A stretch of DNA of 64,000 bases, from positions 124,001 through 188,000 of the forward strand of contig FOLJ01000016.1 of NCBI GenBank assembly GCA_900112325.1, in the 5' to 3' direction. Source of the stretch: Micromonospora sediminimaris (GTDB lineage Bacteria > Actinomycetota > Actinomycetes > Mycobacteriales > Micromonosporaceae). The notes under the pieces were generated by a model. It made no database searches, was not told the DNA's origin, and worked only from the letters and a program-made list of their open reading frames with translations. Below, piece after piece: positions 25,362 to 34,243 of the stretch; positions within the stretch are counted from its first letter, which is position 1; each line of letters opens with the position of its first letter. Made by a program: the position numbers and the translations under genes.

Positions 25362-26266
25362 CGGATCATCTCCGAACTTCGATACGGGTCAGTGCGCTCG
25401 CGGGCGTAACCGGCGAGCCCCGCGATGGCCAGCGCGGCCGCCACCAGCAGCAGCCCAGGGAAGAAGGAGTTCCACCAGCCGCCGGTGAGCAGGGACTGCT
25501 GACCGTCGTTGAGCATGTTGCCGAGACTGGCCAGGTGGGCCGGCAGTCCGAGGCCGATAAACGACAGCGCGGTCTCATGCCAGATCGCGTGCGGCACGAC
25601 GAGGGTCGCGGCGAGGGCGGCATGCCCGGCGACGTTGGGCAGCAGGTGTCGCCGGATGACGTACCAGCGGGAGGCACCGCCGACAACCGCGGCGTCGACG
25701 AACGGTCGTTCCCGCAGGGACAGGATCTCCGATCGGACGATGCGGGCGGTGCCGAGCCAGTGGGTGAGCCCGATCGACGCGATGACCGGCACCAGGCCGG
25801 GCTGGAACATCGCCACGATGAAGATACCCAGCAGCAGATGCGGTACGGAGGCGACCGCGTCTACGCCGCGCATCAGGACGCGATCGACCCAGCCGCCGAA
25901 GGCACCGGCCACCGCGCCGACGGCGACGCCGATGACGGTGGACACCGCAGCAGCGACCAGCCCGACGATGAAGGAGACGCGCAGCCCGTACACGCAACGC
26001 AGCAGGACATCTCGACCGACCTCGTCGGTGCCGAACGGGTGGGCGAACGACGGTGGCAGCAGGGCCTGCCGCAGGTCGACGCTCTGCTGGTCGAGGTCCA
26101 CGATGGGCGGGACGATCAGGACCGCGAGGGTCAGGGTGGCGAGCACCGCAACCGAGACGGCCAGCCGCAGGCGGGCCCGACGCCGGTACGCCTGACCGGG
26201 CCGGGCGGATCCGGCGCGGCGGCGGGCGGCGGGCCGCCAGTGCGGCGCGATAGCCTGCTCACCCAT
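25358..26266 (-). CDS. ABC importer permease (DppC-like)
   Basis: About 302 residues. A basic cytoplasmic N terminus, one helix near 35-55, a periplasmic loop with FGTDEVGRDVLLR (the DppC/NikC hallmark), then a BPD-transport domain with the EAA loop around DAAVVGGASRWYVIRRHLLPN. ATG 26266 is chosen; an in-frame GTG at 26272 is equally possible, and both overlap the preceding permease stop. Confidence 0.85.
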   Translation of the reverse strand: MGEQAIAPHWRPAARRRAGSARPGQAYRRRARLRLAVSVAVLATLTLAVLIVPPIVDLDQQSVDLRQALLPPSFAHPFGTDEVGRDVLLRCVYGLRVSFIVGLVAAAVSTVIGVAVGAVAGAFGGWVDRVLMRGVDAVASVPHLLLGIFIVAMFQPGLVPVIASIGLTHWLGTARIVRSEILSLRERPFVDAAVVGGASRWYVIRRHLLPNVAGHAALAATLVVPHAIWHETALSFIGLGLPAHLASLGNMLNDGQQSLLTGGWWNSFFPGLLLVAAALAIAGLAGYARERTDPYRSSEMIR

Positions 26267-27275
26267 CGGCACGCACCCGGGGATCGGCGATCGAGTAGCC
26301 GATGTCAGCCAGCAGGTTCCCCACGAGCACCGAGACGGTCCCGAGCAGGGTCAGCGCCGCCAGCAGCGCGAAGTCGACGGTGGTCGCGGCGGTGACGGTG
26401 GCGGCGGCGACGCCGGGCCAGGAGAACACCGCCTCCACGAGCACCGCGCCGGTGATCAGTTCGGGTACCCGCGCGCCGACCAGGGTGATCAGCGGGAGCA
26501 GGCCGGTGCGCAACGCGTGGCGCAACACCACCGTGCGTTCCCCCAGGCCACGGGCGCGGGCACCGAGGACGTAGTCCTGGGTCAGCCCGTGCGCCACCGA
26601 CTCGCGGATGAACAGCAGGAACCACGGCGCCTGTGCCACACCCAGCACGGCGGCGGGCAGAATCAGATGTTCGGCGACCTGCGCGACGGAGATGTCGGCG
26701 CCGGGGTCGGTCAGCCCAGCCGCCGGCAGCCAGCGCAGTCGCACGGCGAACAGCGACAGGGCGCCCAGCGCCAGCCAGAACACCGGCGTCGCCTCCAGCG
26801 TGTAGGCCACCGAGGAGACCGCCCGGTCGAACCACCCGCCCCGGTGCCACGCGGCCGCCGTGCCGGCGAGCAGTGCCAGTGCCAACGCCAGCAGCAGACC
26901 CGTGCCGGCCAGTAGCGCGGACCAGCCGAGTCGGTCACCGATGAGGGTGGCGACCGGCAACCCGAACGTGCGGGAGTCGCCGAGGTCGCCGCTGAGCAGG
27001 TGTTTCAGCCACCGACCGTACTGCACCAGCGCCGGGTCGTCCGCGCCCCAGTCCCGCCGGATCTGCGCCACCTGCTCCGGGGAGGCACGCAGAATCCGCA
27101 CACCGAAGTACGAGGCGACGGGGTCGAACGGCGATGCCTTGCCGAGGACGAAGATGGTGGCGCTGACCGCGGCCAACACCGGGACGGCGAGCAGCAGCCG
27201 GCGCAGGACCAGCCGACCCAGCGCCCCGGCCAGCGACCGGCGCGGCGGTGCGCTCGTCGGCTCGGCGACCGTCAC
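26259..27275 (-). CDS. ABC importer permease (DppB-like)
   Basis: A 338-residue permease with an N-terminal helix, a long extracytoplasmic segment and a BPD-transport domain; the EAA-type loop is DYVLGARARGLGERTVVLRHALR. GTG 27275 overlaps the binding-protein stop as GTGA, which fixes the start. Second gene of the importer operon. Confidence 0.85.
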   Translation of the reverse strand: MTVAEPTSAPPRRSLAGALGRLVLRRLLLAVPVLAAVSATIFVLGKASPFDPVASYFGVRILRASPEQVAQIRRDWGADDPALVQYGRWLKHLLSGDLGDSRTFGLPVATLIGDRLGWSALLAGTGLLLALALALLAGTAAAWHRGGWFDRAVSSVAYTLEATPVFWLALGALSLFAVRLRWLPAAGLTDPGADISVAQVAEHLILPAAVLGVAQAPWFLLFIRESVAHGLTQDYVLGARARGLGERTVVLRHALRTGLLPLITLVGARVPELITGAVLVEAVFSWPGVAAATVTAATTVDFALLAALTLLGTVSVLVGNLLADIGYSIADPRVRADG

Positions 27276-28879
27276 CGGACCGCCGCCGCGGCCGGAGTCC
27301 ACTCCTCCAGGTTCCACCAAGGCCCGTGGATCAGACCATGGTCGTGCGGCTCCACCTGGTCACGCAGACCCGTCCAGCCCTCCCGCAACACGTACGTGTG
27401 GTTCAGGAAGACCAGGAACGCCCAACCCGGATCGTCGGCGTAGGCGCGCTGGAAGTCGTGGTAGGCCGCGACGCGTGCGTCGGTGTCGCCGGCTTGCCGG
27501 CCGCGATCCAGCGCGGCGTCCACCTCAGCATTGCGGTAGCGGGTCATGTTCACATAGCCGCCGGTGTCGGCGTACTTCGAGTGCAGCAGGGTGTAGGCGG
27601 CGCTGTCCGGGTCGTAGGGGTCGCCGCCGCCCCAGAGTCCGGCGGTGCCGGTGCGCCGTTGCAACATCTGCTCGAAGGTGGCGCTCTCCGCCCGGGCCTC
27701 GACACCGATCTCGGAAATGTTGCTGGCCGCAGCCACCGCCAACTCCTTGCGCAGCACGTCGTCGCCGGGATACAGGACCGGCAACTCGGCCCGCACGCCG
27801 TCCTTGACCCGTACGCCGTCCGGGCCCGGCCGCCACCCGGCCTCGTCGAGCAGTCGTGCGGCCTGCGCCCGGTCGAACGCGAACGCCGTGCTCGGTACGT
27901 GCCACTGCGCCAGCGCGGGCGCGACCGGGCTGCTCGCCGGCGTGCCCTGGCCGGCGAGGATGGTGTCCACCATGGCCTGCCGGTCGATGGCGAGGTTGAC
28001 GGCGCGACGGGTCTGCGCCGTCGCGGTGATCGGCAGGTCGACGGGCAGCCCGATGCCACGGTAGTCAGCGCTACGGCTGGAGACGACCCGGTAGCCGGGC
28101 CGGCCTTCGTAGGTCCTGGCGAGCTTCGGCGGCAACGCGGCGGCGTCGAACTCGCCGGCGGCCATCCGCTGCGCGCGTACGTTGTCGTCGGCGGCGAACA
28201 CGATCGTCACGTCGGTGACCTGCGGGGCGCCCCGGTAGTGGTCGGGGTTTGCCGTCAGCACCATCCGTTCGCCGGCCCGCCAGTCCACCAACCGATAGGG
28301 ACCGGTGCCGACCGGGTTCCGGTTGAACGGCGCCGTGCGGATGTCCTGCCCGGCCAGCGCCTGCTTGGGCACGATGCCCAGGGCCAGCCGCTGCGCCCAC
28401 GGCTGGTACGGGTACCTGAGCCGGAACTCGACAGTGTCGGTGTCGACGGCGCGCACCGATTCCAGCGCCTCGTAGTCCGCGGCGATGGGCGACTGCGACG
28501 CGGGCGCCACCACCGCCTCGTAGGTGAAGACCACGTCCTCGGCGGTGACCGGCTGACCGTCGGAGAAGGTGACGCCGGGCCGCAGATCCGCGGTCCAGGT
28601 CAGGCCGTCAGTGGAGACCCGGGGCAGCTCCGCTGCCAGTGCCGGCCGCAGGGTCAGGTCGGCGTCCCGGTCCACCAGGCCGTCGAACAGCTTGCTCGCC
28701 CCGTTGGGTGCGTAGCCGAGTACCGGGTTGAGGTTGTCCGGTTCCGACGCCGCGCCGATGACGATGCTGGTGCCACCCAGCGCACGATCGTCCCGGGGCG
28801 GGCCACCGCAACCGCTGACGAGCGCCACGGAGAGGGCAACGGGCAAGCCGACGGCGGCGCGAATCCACGAGATGGCCAC
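27272..28879 (-). CDS. solute-binding lipoprotein, family 5
   Basis: A 535-residue extracellular binding protein. The N-terminal signal peptide ends in a lipobox (LVSGC, Cys about 24), followed by the SBP family 5 pattern (EPDNLNPVLGY; RPALAAELPRVSTDGLTWTADLRPGVTFSDGQPVTAEDV). Substrate class is peptides, nickel chelates or oligosaccharides; the 42-base distance to xylulokinase makes a sugar substrate possible but unproven. GTG 28879 has no ribosome site; the promoter placed at 28886-28915 puts the transcript start at or within a base or two of the GTG, so translation is probably leaderless. Confidence 0.85.
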   Translation of the reverse strand: MAISWIRAAVGLPVALSVALVSGCGGPPRDDRALGGTSIVIGAASEPDNLNPVLGYAPNGASKLFDGLVDRDADLTLRPALAAELPRVSTDGLTWTADLRPGVTFSDGQPVTAEDVVFTYEAVVAPASQSPIAADYEALESVRAVDTDTVEFRLRYPYQPWAQRLALGIVPKQALAGQDIRTAPFNRNPVGTGPYRLVDWRAGERMVLTANPDHYRGAPQVTDVTIVFAADDNVRAQRMAAGEFDAAALPPKLARTYEGRPGYRVVSSRSADYRGIGLPVDLPITATAQTRRAVNLAIDRQAMVDTILAGQGTPASSPVAPALAQWHVPSTAFAFDRAQAARLLDEAGWRPGPDGVRVKDGVRAELPVLYPGDDVLRKELAVAAASNISEIGVEARAESATFEQMLQRRTGTAGLWGGGDPYDPDSAAYTLLHSKYADTGGYVNMTRYRNAEVDAALDRGRQAGDTDARVAAYHDFQRAYADDPGWAFLVFLNHTYVLREGWTGLRDQVEPHDHGLIHGPWWNLEEWTPAAAAVR

Positions 28880-28915
28880 AGATGCAAGCTAAATGCATCT
28901 GCACATCTTTGGCAA
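28880..28915 (-). promoter_or_regulatory. leaderless promoter with overlapping operator
   Basis: On the minus strand TTGCCA (28910-28915), an 18-base spacer, TAGCTT (28886-28891), then six bases to GTG 28879. The inverted repeat AGATGCA / TGCATCT (28880-28886 and 28894-28900, seven-base centre) lies over the -10 box, so a bound repressor would block polymerase. Confidence 0.7.
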
Positions 28916-28921
28916 TAGCGC

Positions 28922-30319
28922 TCAGCCCTCCGTCGCCGCGAGCAGTGGGAGCGCCCGCTGACGGACGTCGACGTAGCGCTCGTGTACGTCCGGGGTGCCG
29001 GCGGCGGCCACCTCGTCGGCAGCGACCGGCCACTGTGGCGGTTCGGCTCCACCGGCCAACGCCCAGGCCGCCTGACGTGCCGCGCCGAGCGCGACGTACT
29101 CGCCAGGGCGCGGCACGCTCACCGGTGCGCCGAACAACGCCGGCGCGACCGCCCGCACCGCACGCGACCGGGCCGCGCCGCCGACCAGCAGCACCCGGAC
29201 GACCGGGATGCCCTGGGCGCGGAGGGCGTCGAGGGCGTCGGCGAGACCGCCGAGCATGCCCTCCACGGCGGCCCGCGCCAGATTCGCCGCCGACGCGTTC
29301 GCGCGGGTCAGCCCGGCGAGCAGACCGCGGGCGTCAGGCAGGTTCGGGGTGCGCTCCCCGTCCAGGTACGGCAGGAGCGTCAATCCGTCAGCGCCGGGCG
29401 GTGCCGAGAGCGCCAACTCGTCGAGTTCGGCCAGCGACCGGCCCAGCAGATCGGCGACCGCGACCAGCACCCTTGCCGCGTTGAGCGTGCACACCAGCGG
29501 CAGGAACCGACCTGTCGCGTCGGCGTAGCCGGCCACCAACCCGCTCGGGTCGGCGGTCGGGACCTCACTCAGCCCGAACGCGCATCCCGAGGTGCCCAGC
29601 GACACCACCACGTCGCCGGGTCCCAGGCCGACGCCGAGTGCCGCGCCCATGGTGTCGCCGGTGCCGGCGGCGAGTATCGCACCGGACGCGGTCTCGCCTA
29701 CCGTCTCGGCAGGGCCGGCGACCCGGGGCAGTGCCACGTCCCGGCCGAAGGCGAGCCGCACCAGGTCCCGCCGGTACTCCCCGGTCGCCGGTGACCAGTA
29801 CCCGGTGCCGGAGGCCTCACCGCGATCCGTCGTCGGCTCTCCCCCGCCAGCGCGCAATCGATGGGTGAGCCAGTCGTGCGGCAACAGCACCGTGCTGGTC
29901 CGGGCCGCGAGTTCCGGCTCGGCGCGAGCGAACCAGCGCAGTTTGGTGACCGTGAAGCTGGCCACCGGCACCAGCCCGACCGCGTCGGCCCACGCCTGCG
30001 GGCCACCGAATTCGCCGGTGAGGTCGACCGCGGCGCGCGCCGAGCGGGTGTCGTTCCACAGCAAGGCGGGACGCACCACCTCGCCAGCCTCGTCGAGGCA
30101 GATCATGCCCTGCTGCTGCCCGCCGACGCCGATCGCGGCCACGCCGTCCAGCAGCCCGGCGCTGGCCCGCTCGAAGGCGGCCCACCACAGGTGCGGGTCG
30201 ACCTCCGTCCCGTCGGGGTGCGGGGCACGGCCCTCGCGGAGCACCTCGCCGGTGTCCGCGTCGCACACCACCACCTTCGTCGACTGGGTGGATGAGTCGA
30301 CGCCGGCTACCAGTGTCAT
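28922..30319 (-). CDS. xylB: xylulokinase (FGGY family)
   Basis: A 465-residue FGGY kinase. The N-terminal GVDSSTQSTK phosphate loop, GVGGQQQGMICLD, and the C-terminal VLLVGGAARS with GAARQAAWALAG match xylulokinase. Reaction: D-xylulose plus ATP to xylulose 5-phosphate, feeding the pentose phosphate pathway. ATG 30319 has GGAG six bases upstream; a GTG at 30331 is in frame but inside the site's leader. A ROK repressor is encoded just upstream on the same strand. Confidence 0.85.
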   Translation of the reverse strand: MTLVAGVDSSTQSTKVVVCDADTGEVLREGRAPHPDGTEVDPHLWWAAFERASAGLLDGVAAIGVGGQQQGMICLDEAGEVVRPALLWNDTRSARAAVDLTGEFGGPQAWADAVGLVPVASFTVTKLRWFARAEPELAARTSTVLLPHDWLTHRLRAGGGEPTTDRGEASGTGYWSPATGEYRRDLVRLAFGRDVALPRVAGPAETVGETASGAILAAGTGDTMGAALGVGLGPGDVVVSLGTSGCAFGLSEVPTADPSGLVAGYADATGRFLPLVCTLNAARVLVAVADLLGRSLAELDELALSAPPGADGLTLLPYLDGERTPNLPDARGLLAGLTRANASAANLARAAVEGMLGGLADALDALRAQGIPVVRVLLVGGAARSRAVRAVAPALFGAPVSVPRPGEYVALGAARQAAWALAGGAEPPQWPVAADEVAAAGTPDVHERYVDVRQRALPLLAATEG

Positions 30320-30381
30320 CGCACGCTCCACAGGGTCCGGTGCCGGTGTGTCGAGGCACTCGGGCGATGTTGTCGCGGCCG

Positions 30382-30410
30382 ACTCTACGGCTGGGAGCCA
30401 GTTAGTTCAA
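30382..30410 (-). promoter_or_regulatory. xylB promoter
   Basis: On the minus strand TTGAAC (30405-30410), a 17-base spacer and TAGAGT (30382-30387), predicting a leader of about 55 bases. The spacer contains a small GGCT/AGCC inverted repeat. Likely target of the adjacent ROK regulator. Confidence 0.65.
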
Positions 30411-30450
30411 TGCCCTTCCTAAGTGGTCGGGACGCTGCCGGTCCGCGACC

Positions 30451-31668
30451 TCACGACCGGAGAACCACCCGGTCGTACGTCGTGGAGTGCTGCAACGCGA
30501 GCAGCACCGCACCGCGTACCTCCGCGTCCCGACCGAGAGTGGAAACCTGGATCTCCACAGCACGTCGGGCGGGACCGAGCGCGTACTGCGTCGTCGTCGC
30601 CCGGAGGTGGGGCAGCAGCAGATCGGAGATCGCGGCGAGGCCGCCACCGAGAACCAGCATCGCCGGGTTGTACGCGTTGATGACCCACGACGCGGCCAGG
30701 CCCAGGTTGCGGCCCACCTCCGCCACCGCCTCGGTCGCCACGGCGTCACCGCAGCGGGCCGCGGCAGCCACGTCCCGTACGTCGAACCCGCCGTTCAGCA
30801 CCGACGCCCGGCCGGCCGCGAGCGCCTCCCGCGCGAGCCGGACCAGCGCCGGCCCGGACGCCAGCGTCTCCAGGCAGCCCACGTTGCCGCAGTTGCACGG
30901 CACGGTACCGCCCGGCATCCGGCAGTGTCCGATCTCGCCGGCCGTGCCACCGGCGCCGTAGAGCACCTGGCCGGCGCAGAGCACCGCCACCGACAGGCCG
31001 GTACCCACGTACAGCAACGCCAGGTCCCCGACCTTGGCGCCGACGCCTTCGAGATGCTCCGCGACCGCCGCCGCCTGACCGGCGTTGTGCAGGTAGACCG
31101 GCACGCCGAGGATGGCGGTCAACACCTCGCCGACGGGTACGTCGCGCCACCCGAGGTTCGGCGCCAGCAGGCAGACACCGCGGTGGAAGTCGGTGAGCCC
31201 GGGCAGCACCACACCGACCGCGGCGATTCGGCCGTCCGGCACCGCCGCCCCGACGACGCCCGCCGCCTGCGCCGCGACCTCCCGCAGCACCGCCTCGGGC
31301 GTGCCTGTCGGCGTGTCGAACTCACGACGCCCCAGCTCGTGCCCGTCGGCATCGCTGACCGCCACCGTGGTACGCCGGGCGCCGATGTGCGCGCCGACGA
31401 CGAGATGCGAGGCGGCGTTGAACTCCAGCAGGATCGGCGGCCGGCCGCCACCGACCGAGGTGGCCCCTCGGCCCACCTCCCGGACCAGGCCGTCGGCGAT
31501 CAACTCGTCGACGATCGCGGAAACGGTCGGCTTGGCCAACGTGGTGACCCGCGCGATGCCGGCTCTCGAGATCCGTCCGCCCGCCCTGAGGGCAGCGAGC
31601 ACGAGCGACCGGTTCACCTCGCGCACGACGTTCTGGTCCGCGCCGCGTCGTGGCCCCGCGCCCTCCAT
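30451..31668 (-). CDS. ROK-family transcriptional repressor (XylR-like)
   Basis: A 405-residue ROK protein. An N-terminal winged HTH (about 15-75) carries RISRAGIARVTTLAKPTVSAIVDELIADGLV, then a sugar-kinase-fold domain. The zinc motif CNCGNVGC (about 258-265) is intact. Family members release operators on binding a sugar. Its position before xylB suggests xylose or xylulose control. ATG 31668 has no ribosome site but a TAGCGT box six bases upstream, so a leaderless transcript is likely. Confidence 0.85.
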   Translation of the reverse strand: MEGAGPRRGADQNVVREVNRSLVLAALRAGGRISRAGIARVTTLAKPTVSAIVDELIADGLVREVGRGATSVGGGRPPILLEFNAASHLVVGAHIGARRTTVAVSDADGHELGRREFDTPTGTPEAVLREVAAQAAGVVGAAVPDGRIAAVGVVLPGLTDFHRGVCLLAPNLGWRDVPVGEVLTAILGVPVYLHNAGQAAAVAEHLEGVGAKVGDLALLYVGTGLSVAVLCAGQVLYGAGGTAGEIGHCRMPGGTVPCNCGNVGCLETLASGPALVRLAREALAAGRASVLNGGFDVRDVAAAARCGDAVATEAVAEVGRNLGLAASWVINAYNPAMLVLGGGLAAISDLLLPHLRATTTQYALGPARRAVEIQVSTLGRDAEVRGAVLLALQHSTTYDRVVLRS

Positions 31669-31701
31669 CGCCTCACGCTACCCGCGCCGATCACCTGATC
31701 G
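31669..31701 (-). promoter_or_regulatory. leaderless promoter and palindrome of the ROK gene
   Basis: Minus-strand TAGCGT (31675-31680) is six bases before ATG 31668. CGATCA-CC-TGATCG (31688-31701) is a perfect inverted repeat lying where the -35 would be, consistent with autoregulation. The -35 itself is poor. Confidence 0.5.
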
Positions 31702-31870
31702 GAGACCGGACCCGGCCCGGCCACCGGTCGACGTCGCGCCGTACCCGACGGGCCCGCGCTTCAGGTGGTCGAAGCGGCGGCGTCGTACGCCCGGCGCGCC
31801 GCCTCGATCGCGCCCAGATGCTGGTCGGCCCAGTCCAGGAGGACGTCGATCGATGACGGGGCGTGGCCGC

Positions 31871-32326
31871 TCAGGCGACGCGCTCGGCGGGAGCGGGGTA
31901 CGGCTCGCGAAGGGTGAACGCCTCCGGCGACGGGCCACGGCGCAGCAGTTCCAGCCGTTCGGCGGCCTCGGCGAGGGTCGGCAGGACGCCGGCGGGAATC
32001 CACCACAGCACGAGGTGGGGGCGGTCGAGCGGCAGGAACCACTCCCGCCGCCGACGCATCGGCTCCAGGTGCGCGGTCCGGTACACGAAGCCGCGCAGCG
32101 ACTCGATCGACTGCCACACGGTCAGGTTCACGATGATGTCCGGTTCGAAGGGTCGCAGGGCGGTCGCGTCACCGGACTCGTCCTGCAGTCGCCACACGTA
32201 ACCGGGCGAGCGCTCGGCCAGGTCGTTGACCTCGGGAAGCAGGGCCACGAAATCGGCAAGCTCGGGGCTGTCGAGAGGGGCGCGAAGCCGGGCGATGTTC
32301 AGTTGCGCCACGTGATGGTCGGCCAT
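31871..32326 (-). CDS. DUF3291 family protein
   Basis: A 151-residue protein starting MADHHVAQLNIARLRAPLDSP, the typical opening of DUF3291 proteins, with NLTVWQSIESLRGFVYRT in the middle and a WFLPL / LVLWWIPAG pair at the end. The fold is a dimeric alpha-beta barrel like that of small heme or antibiotic monooxygenases; activity unknown. It follows the HTH regulator by 22 bases and is probably co-transcribed. Length fits the family. Confidence 0.75.
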   Translation of the reverse strand: MADHHVAQLNIARLRAPLDSPELADFVALLPEVNDLAERSPGYVWRLQDESGDATALRPFEPDIIVNLTVWQSIESLRGFVYRTAHLEPMRRRREWFLPLDRPHLVLWWIPAGVLPTLAEAAERLELLRRGPSPEAFTLREPYPAPAERVA

Positions 32327-32348
32327 GCGACCAAGCCTACATTCTATG

Positions 32349-32966
32349 TCAATCCTGATTGTTTTTAGATCGGATCACGACGCAGCACCCGGTCGGCCCG
32401 GGGTCGAGCCGGACGTCCCAGCCACGGTCGCCGACCAGACCGTCGAGCAGTGCCAGGTTCAAACCGCAGACCAGCGCGGGGTACGCCTGGGCCAGAGCGT
32501 GGAACGGACAGTTACGCAGCCGGATCGTCTGGTCGACATCCTCGAACGGCTCGTAGCCGAGCGTCCCCAGTCGTTCGAACACCCCGCCACCGGCGAGCTT
32601 CGCGCCCAGCTCCCGCGCTGCCGAGTGGACCGCCGGTTCCACACCGGACCGCTCGACCGCACTCGCCAGCACATCGGCCAGCAGCCGATAGTCGCGCGGC
32701 GGCAGCGTGACTGCGTGTTCGGCCGCCGACCGCCGGTACAGCTTGGCCGGCCGTCCCGCACCCGGCCCGCCACTGCGCGACGCATAGGACGTCTCCAGCA
32801 GTCCGGCCTCGGCCAGCTTGTCCAGATGGAAGGCCGCCAGGGTGCGGCCGACGCCCACCGCCTCGGCGACCTCGTTACGGCTCACCGGTTCCGCCTGTGT
32901 GACAACGTACTCGTACACCGCCCGGCGCACCGGCTCCCGCAGCGCCCCGACGGCCTCCAACGACAT
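32349..32966 (-). CDS. winged-HTH regulator with C-terminal cysteines (SufR-like)
   Basis: A 205-residue DeoR/ArsR-like regulator. The N-terminal HTH (about 5-65) has VSRNEVAEAVGVGRTLAAFHLDKLAEAGLL. The C-terminal domain ends with cysteines in RNCPFH, LVCGLN and TGCCV, reminiscent of the iron-sulfur ligands of SufR-type regulators. Target genes are unknown; DUF3291 downstream is the obvious candidate. ATG 32966 has a TAGCGT box (32974-32979) seven bases upstream and no ribosome site, again a leaderless pattern. Confidence 0.75.
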   Translation of the reverse strand: MSLEAVGALREPVRRAVYEYVVTQAEPVSRNEVAEAVGVGRTLAAFHLDKLAEAGLLETSYASRSGGPGAGRPAKLYRRSAAEHAVTLPPRDYRLLADVLASAVERSGVEPAVHSAARELGAKLAGGGVFERLGTLGYEPFEDVDQTIRLRNCPFHALAQAYPALVCGLNLALLDGLVGDRGWDVRLDPGPTGCCVVIRSKNNQD

Positions 32967-32979
32967 GCTGCCGACGCTA
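32967..32979 (-). promoter_or_regulatory. -10 box of a leaderless promoter
   Basis: TAGCGT on the minus strand at 32974-32979, seven bases before ATG 32966. No clear -35 is visible at the expected distance. Confidence 0.4.
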
Positions 32980-33072
32980 CCCGCCCGATCACTGTCACCT
33001 GCCGAGGCTGCGGCGCCCGACCAGGTTCGCCGGTCCGGGCGGCGACACGGCCAACATGTCCGGGTACCGCAC

Positions 33073-33084
33073 TAGTCTGCCGTC
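33073..33084 (+). promoter_or_regulatory. -10 box of a leaderless promoter
   Basis: TAGTCT at 33073-33078, six bases before ATG 33085; no ribosome site is present. The -35 is weak. Confidence 0.4.
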
Positions 33085-33693
33085 ATGGCGAGCACTGAGC
33101 TGGATGAGTTGATCGTCGCGGACGCCGACGCCCTGCGTGCCTGGTTGTCGGTCAACCACGCCACGTCGCCCGGCGTCTGGCTCGCCCTCACCAAGAAGGG
33201 CGGCTCGGTCACCACCGTGACCTGGCAGCAGGCGGTCGACGAGGCCCTGTGTTTCGGTTGGATCGACGGGCAGGCCCGCAAACGGGATCACGAGACCTCC
33301 TGGATCCGGTACACCCCTCGCCGACCCCGCAGTTCCTGGTCCCAGCGCAACGTGGCCCACGTCGCCCGGCTGGAGGCGCAGGGGCGGATGCTGCCATCGG
33401 GCCGCGCCGCCGTGGAGGCCGCGAAGGCGGACGGCCGATGGGCGGCCGCGTACGCCCCACCGTCGGAAGCCGAGGTGCCGGACGACCTCCTCGCCGCCAT
33501 CGCGGCCGAGCCCGCCGCCCAGGCCATGTTCGACGTGCTCACCAAGACCAACCGGTTCGCTCTCATCCACCGCCTCAACGCCGTGAAGCGAGCCCAGACC
33601 CGGGAACGAAAGATCGGCGAGTTCGTCGCCATGCTGGCCCGCCACGAGACGTTCTATCCGCAGAAAGCCCGGCCCCAGCCCACGCCGGACTGA
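33085..33693 (+). CDS. YdeI/OmpD-associated family protein
   Basis: A 202-residue protein of the YdeI/OmpD-associated family. It has ATSPGVWLALTKKG near the start, EALCFGWIDGQARKRD (about 53-68) and RYTPRRPRSSWSQRN (about 74-88), all typical. The C-terminal half is helical. Relatives have been linked to resistance to antimicrobial peptides, but no enzymatic function is established. It is transcribed alone, divergently from the HTH regulator. Confidence 0.8.
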   Translation: MASTELDELIVADADALRAWLSVNHATSPGVWLALTKKGGSVTTVTWQQAVDEALCFGWIDGQARKRDHETSWIRYTPRRPRSSWSQRNVAHVARLEAQGRMLPSGRAAVEAAKADGRWAAAYAPPSEAEVPDDLLAAIAAEPAAQAMFDVLTKTNRFALIHRLNAVKRAQTRERKIGEFVAMLARHETFYPQKARPQPTPD

Positions 33694-33719
33694 ACTTCCG
33701 CAAAAAATCTTGGCGTGCC

Positions 33720-33746
33720 TGTCGATCGGGGTGGGTCCTCTTCGTA
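33720..33746 (+). promoter_or_regulatory. candidate ECF42-type promoter
   Basis: TGTCGA at 33720-33725 and CGTA at 33743-33746 are 17 bases apart, close to the TGTCGA / CG(A/T)C pattern reported for ECF42 sigma factors. It lies 53 bases before the first gene of the operon that encodes such a sigma factor, suggesting autoregulation. Confidence 0.5.
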
Positions 33747-33799
33747 GCTCTGGTGAGAGCCCGGCACCGAGCCGGACGAGACGCCTGCTGGAGGGCACG

Positions 33800-34213
33800 A
33801 TGAGCACCACCACGAACACCACCCGCGCCACCCTGCCGGCCACCGGTGCGCTGATCGGAACCGGCGTTGTCGCGACGGCTGCCGCCAGCGTCGCCACGAT
33901 GGCCGTCGCCGCCGCCGGCAACGCGGCCGGTGTCAGCCTCGACATCGGCGCAGCCCCGATCCCGGTCGCCGGCTTCAGTGTGCTGACCGCCTTCTTCTCG
34001 CTGATCGGCGTGGTCATCGCCGCGCTGCTGTCCCGCTTCGCCCGACGTCCGCGGCGCACCTTCGTCCGTACGACAGTGGTGCTGACCGTGCTGTCGCTGG
34101 TGCCGGATGTGATCGTCGACGCCGGCCCGGCCACCAAGGCGTTGCTGATGCTCACCCACCTGGTCGCGGCCGCGATCGTGATCCCCGCTGTCGCGCGCCG
34201 CCTGGCCGCCTGA
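33800..34213 (+). CDS. small four-helix membrane protein (DUF6069-like)
   Basis: A 137-residue protein with four hydrophobic segments (about 15-40, 50-75, 85-105, 112-132), like the DUF6069 proteins found beside ECF sigma factors in actinobacteria. No catalytic motif. ATG 33800 has GGAGGG at 33790-33795. First gene of a four-gene plus-strand unit with YCII, sigma factor and reductase genes. Function unknown. Confidence 0.65.
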   Translation: MSTTTNTTRATLPATGALIGTGVVATAAASVATMAVAAAGNAAGVSLDIGAAPIPVAGFSVLTAFFSLIGVVIAALLSRFARRPRRTFVRTTVVLTVLSLVPDVIVDAGPATKALLMLTHLVAAAIVIPAVARRLAA

Positions 34214-34243
34214 GCCCACCCATCGAGTTACCGGAGGATCGTC

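Noticed and set aside
31702..31870. A minus-strand frame ending at 31761 whose last residues look like a helical protein tail
   Set aside because: Most of it is antisense or frame-shifted relative to the DUF3291 gene, the rest is under 40 codons, and no start or ribosome site fits. At most a gene remnant.
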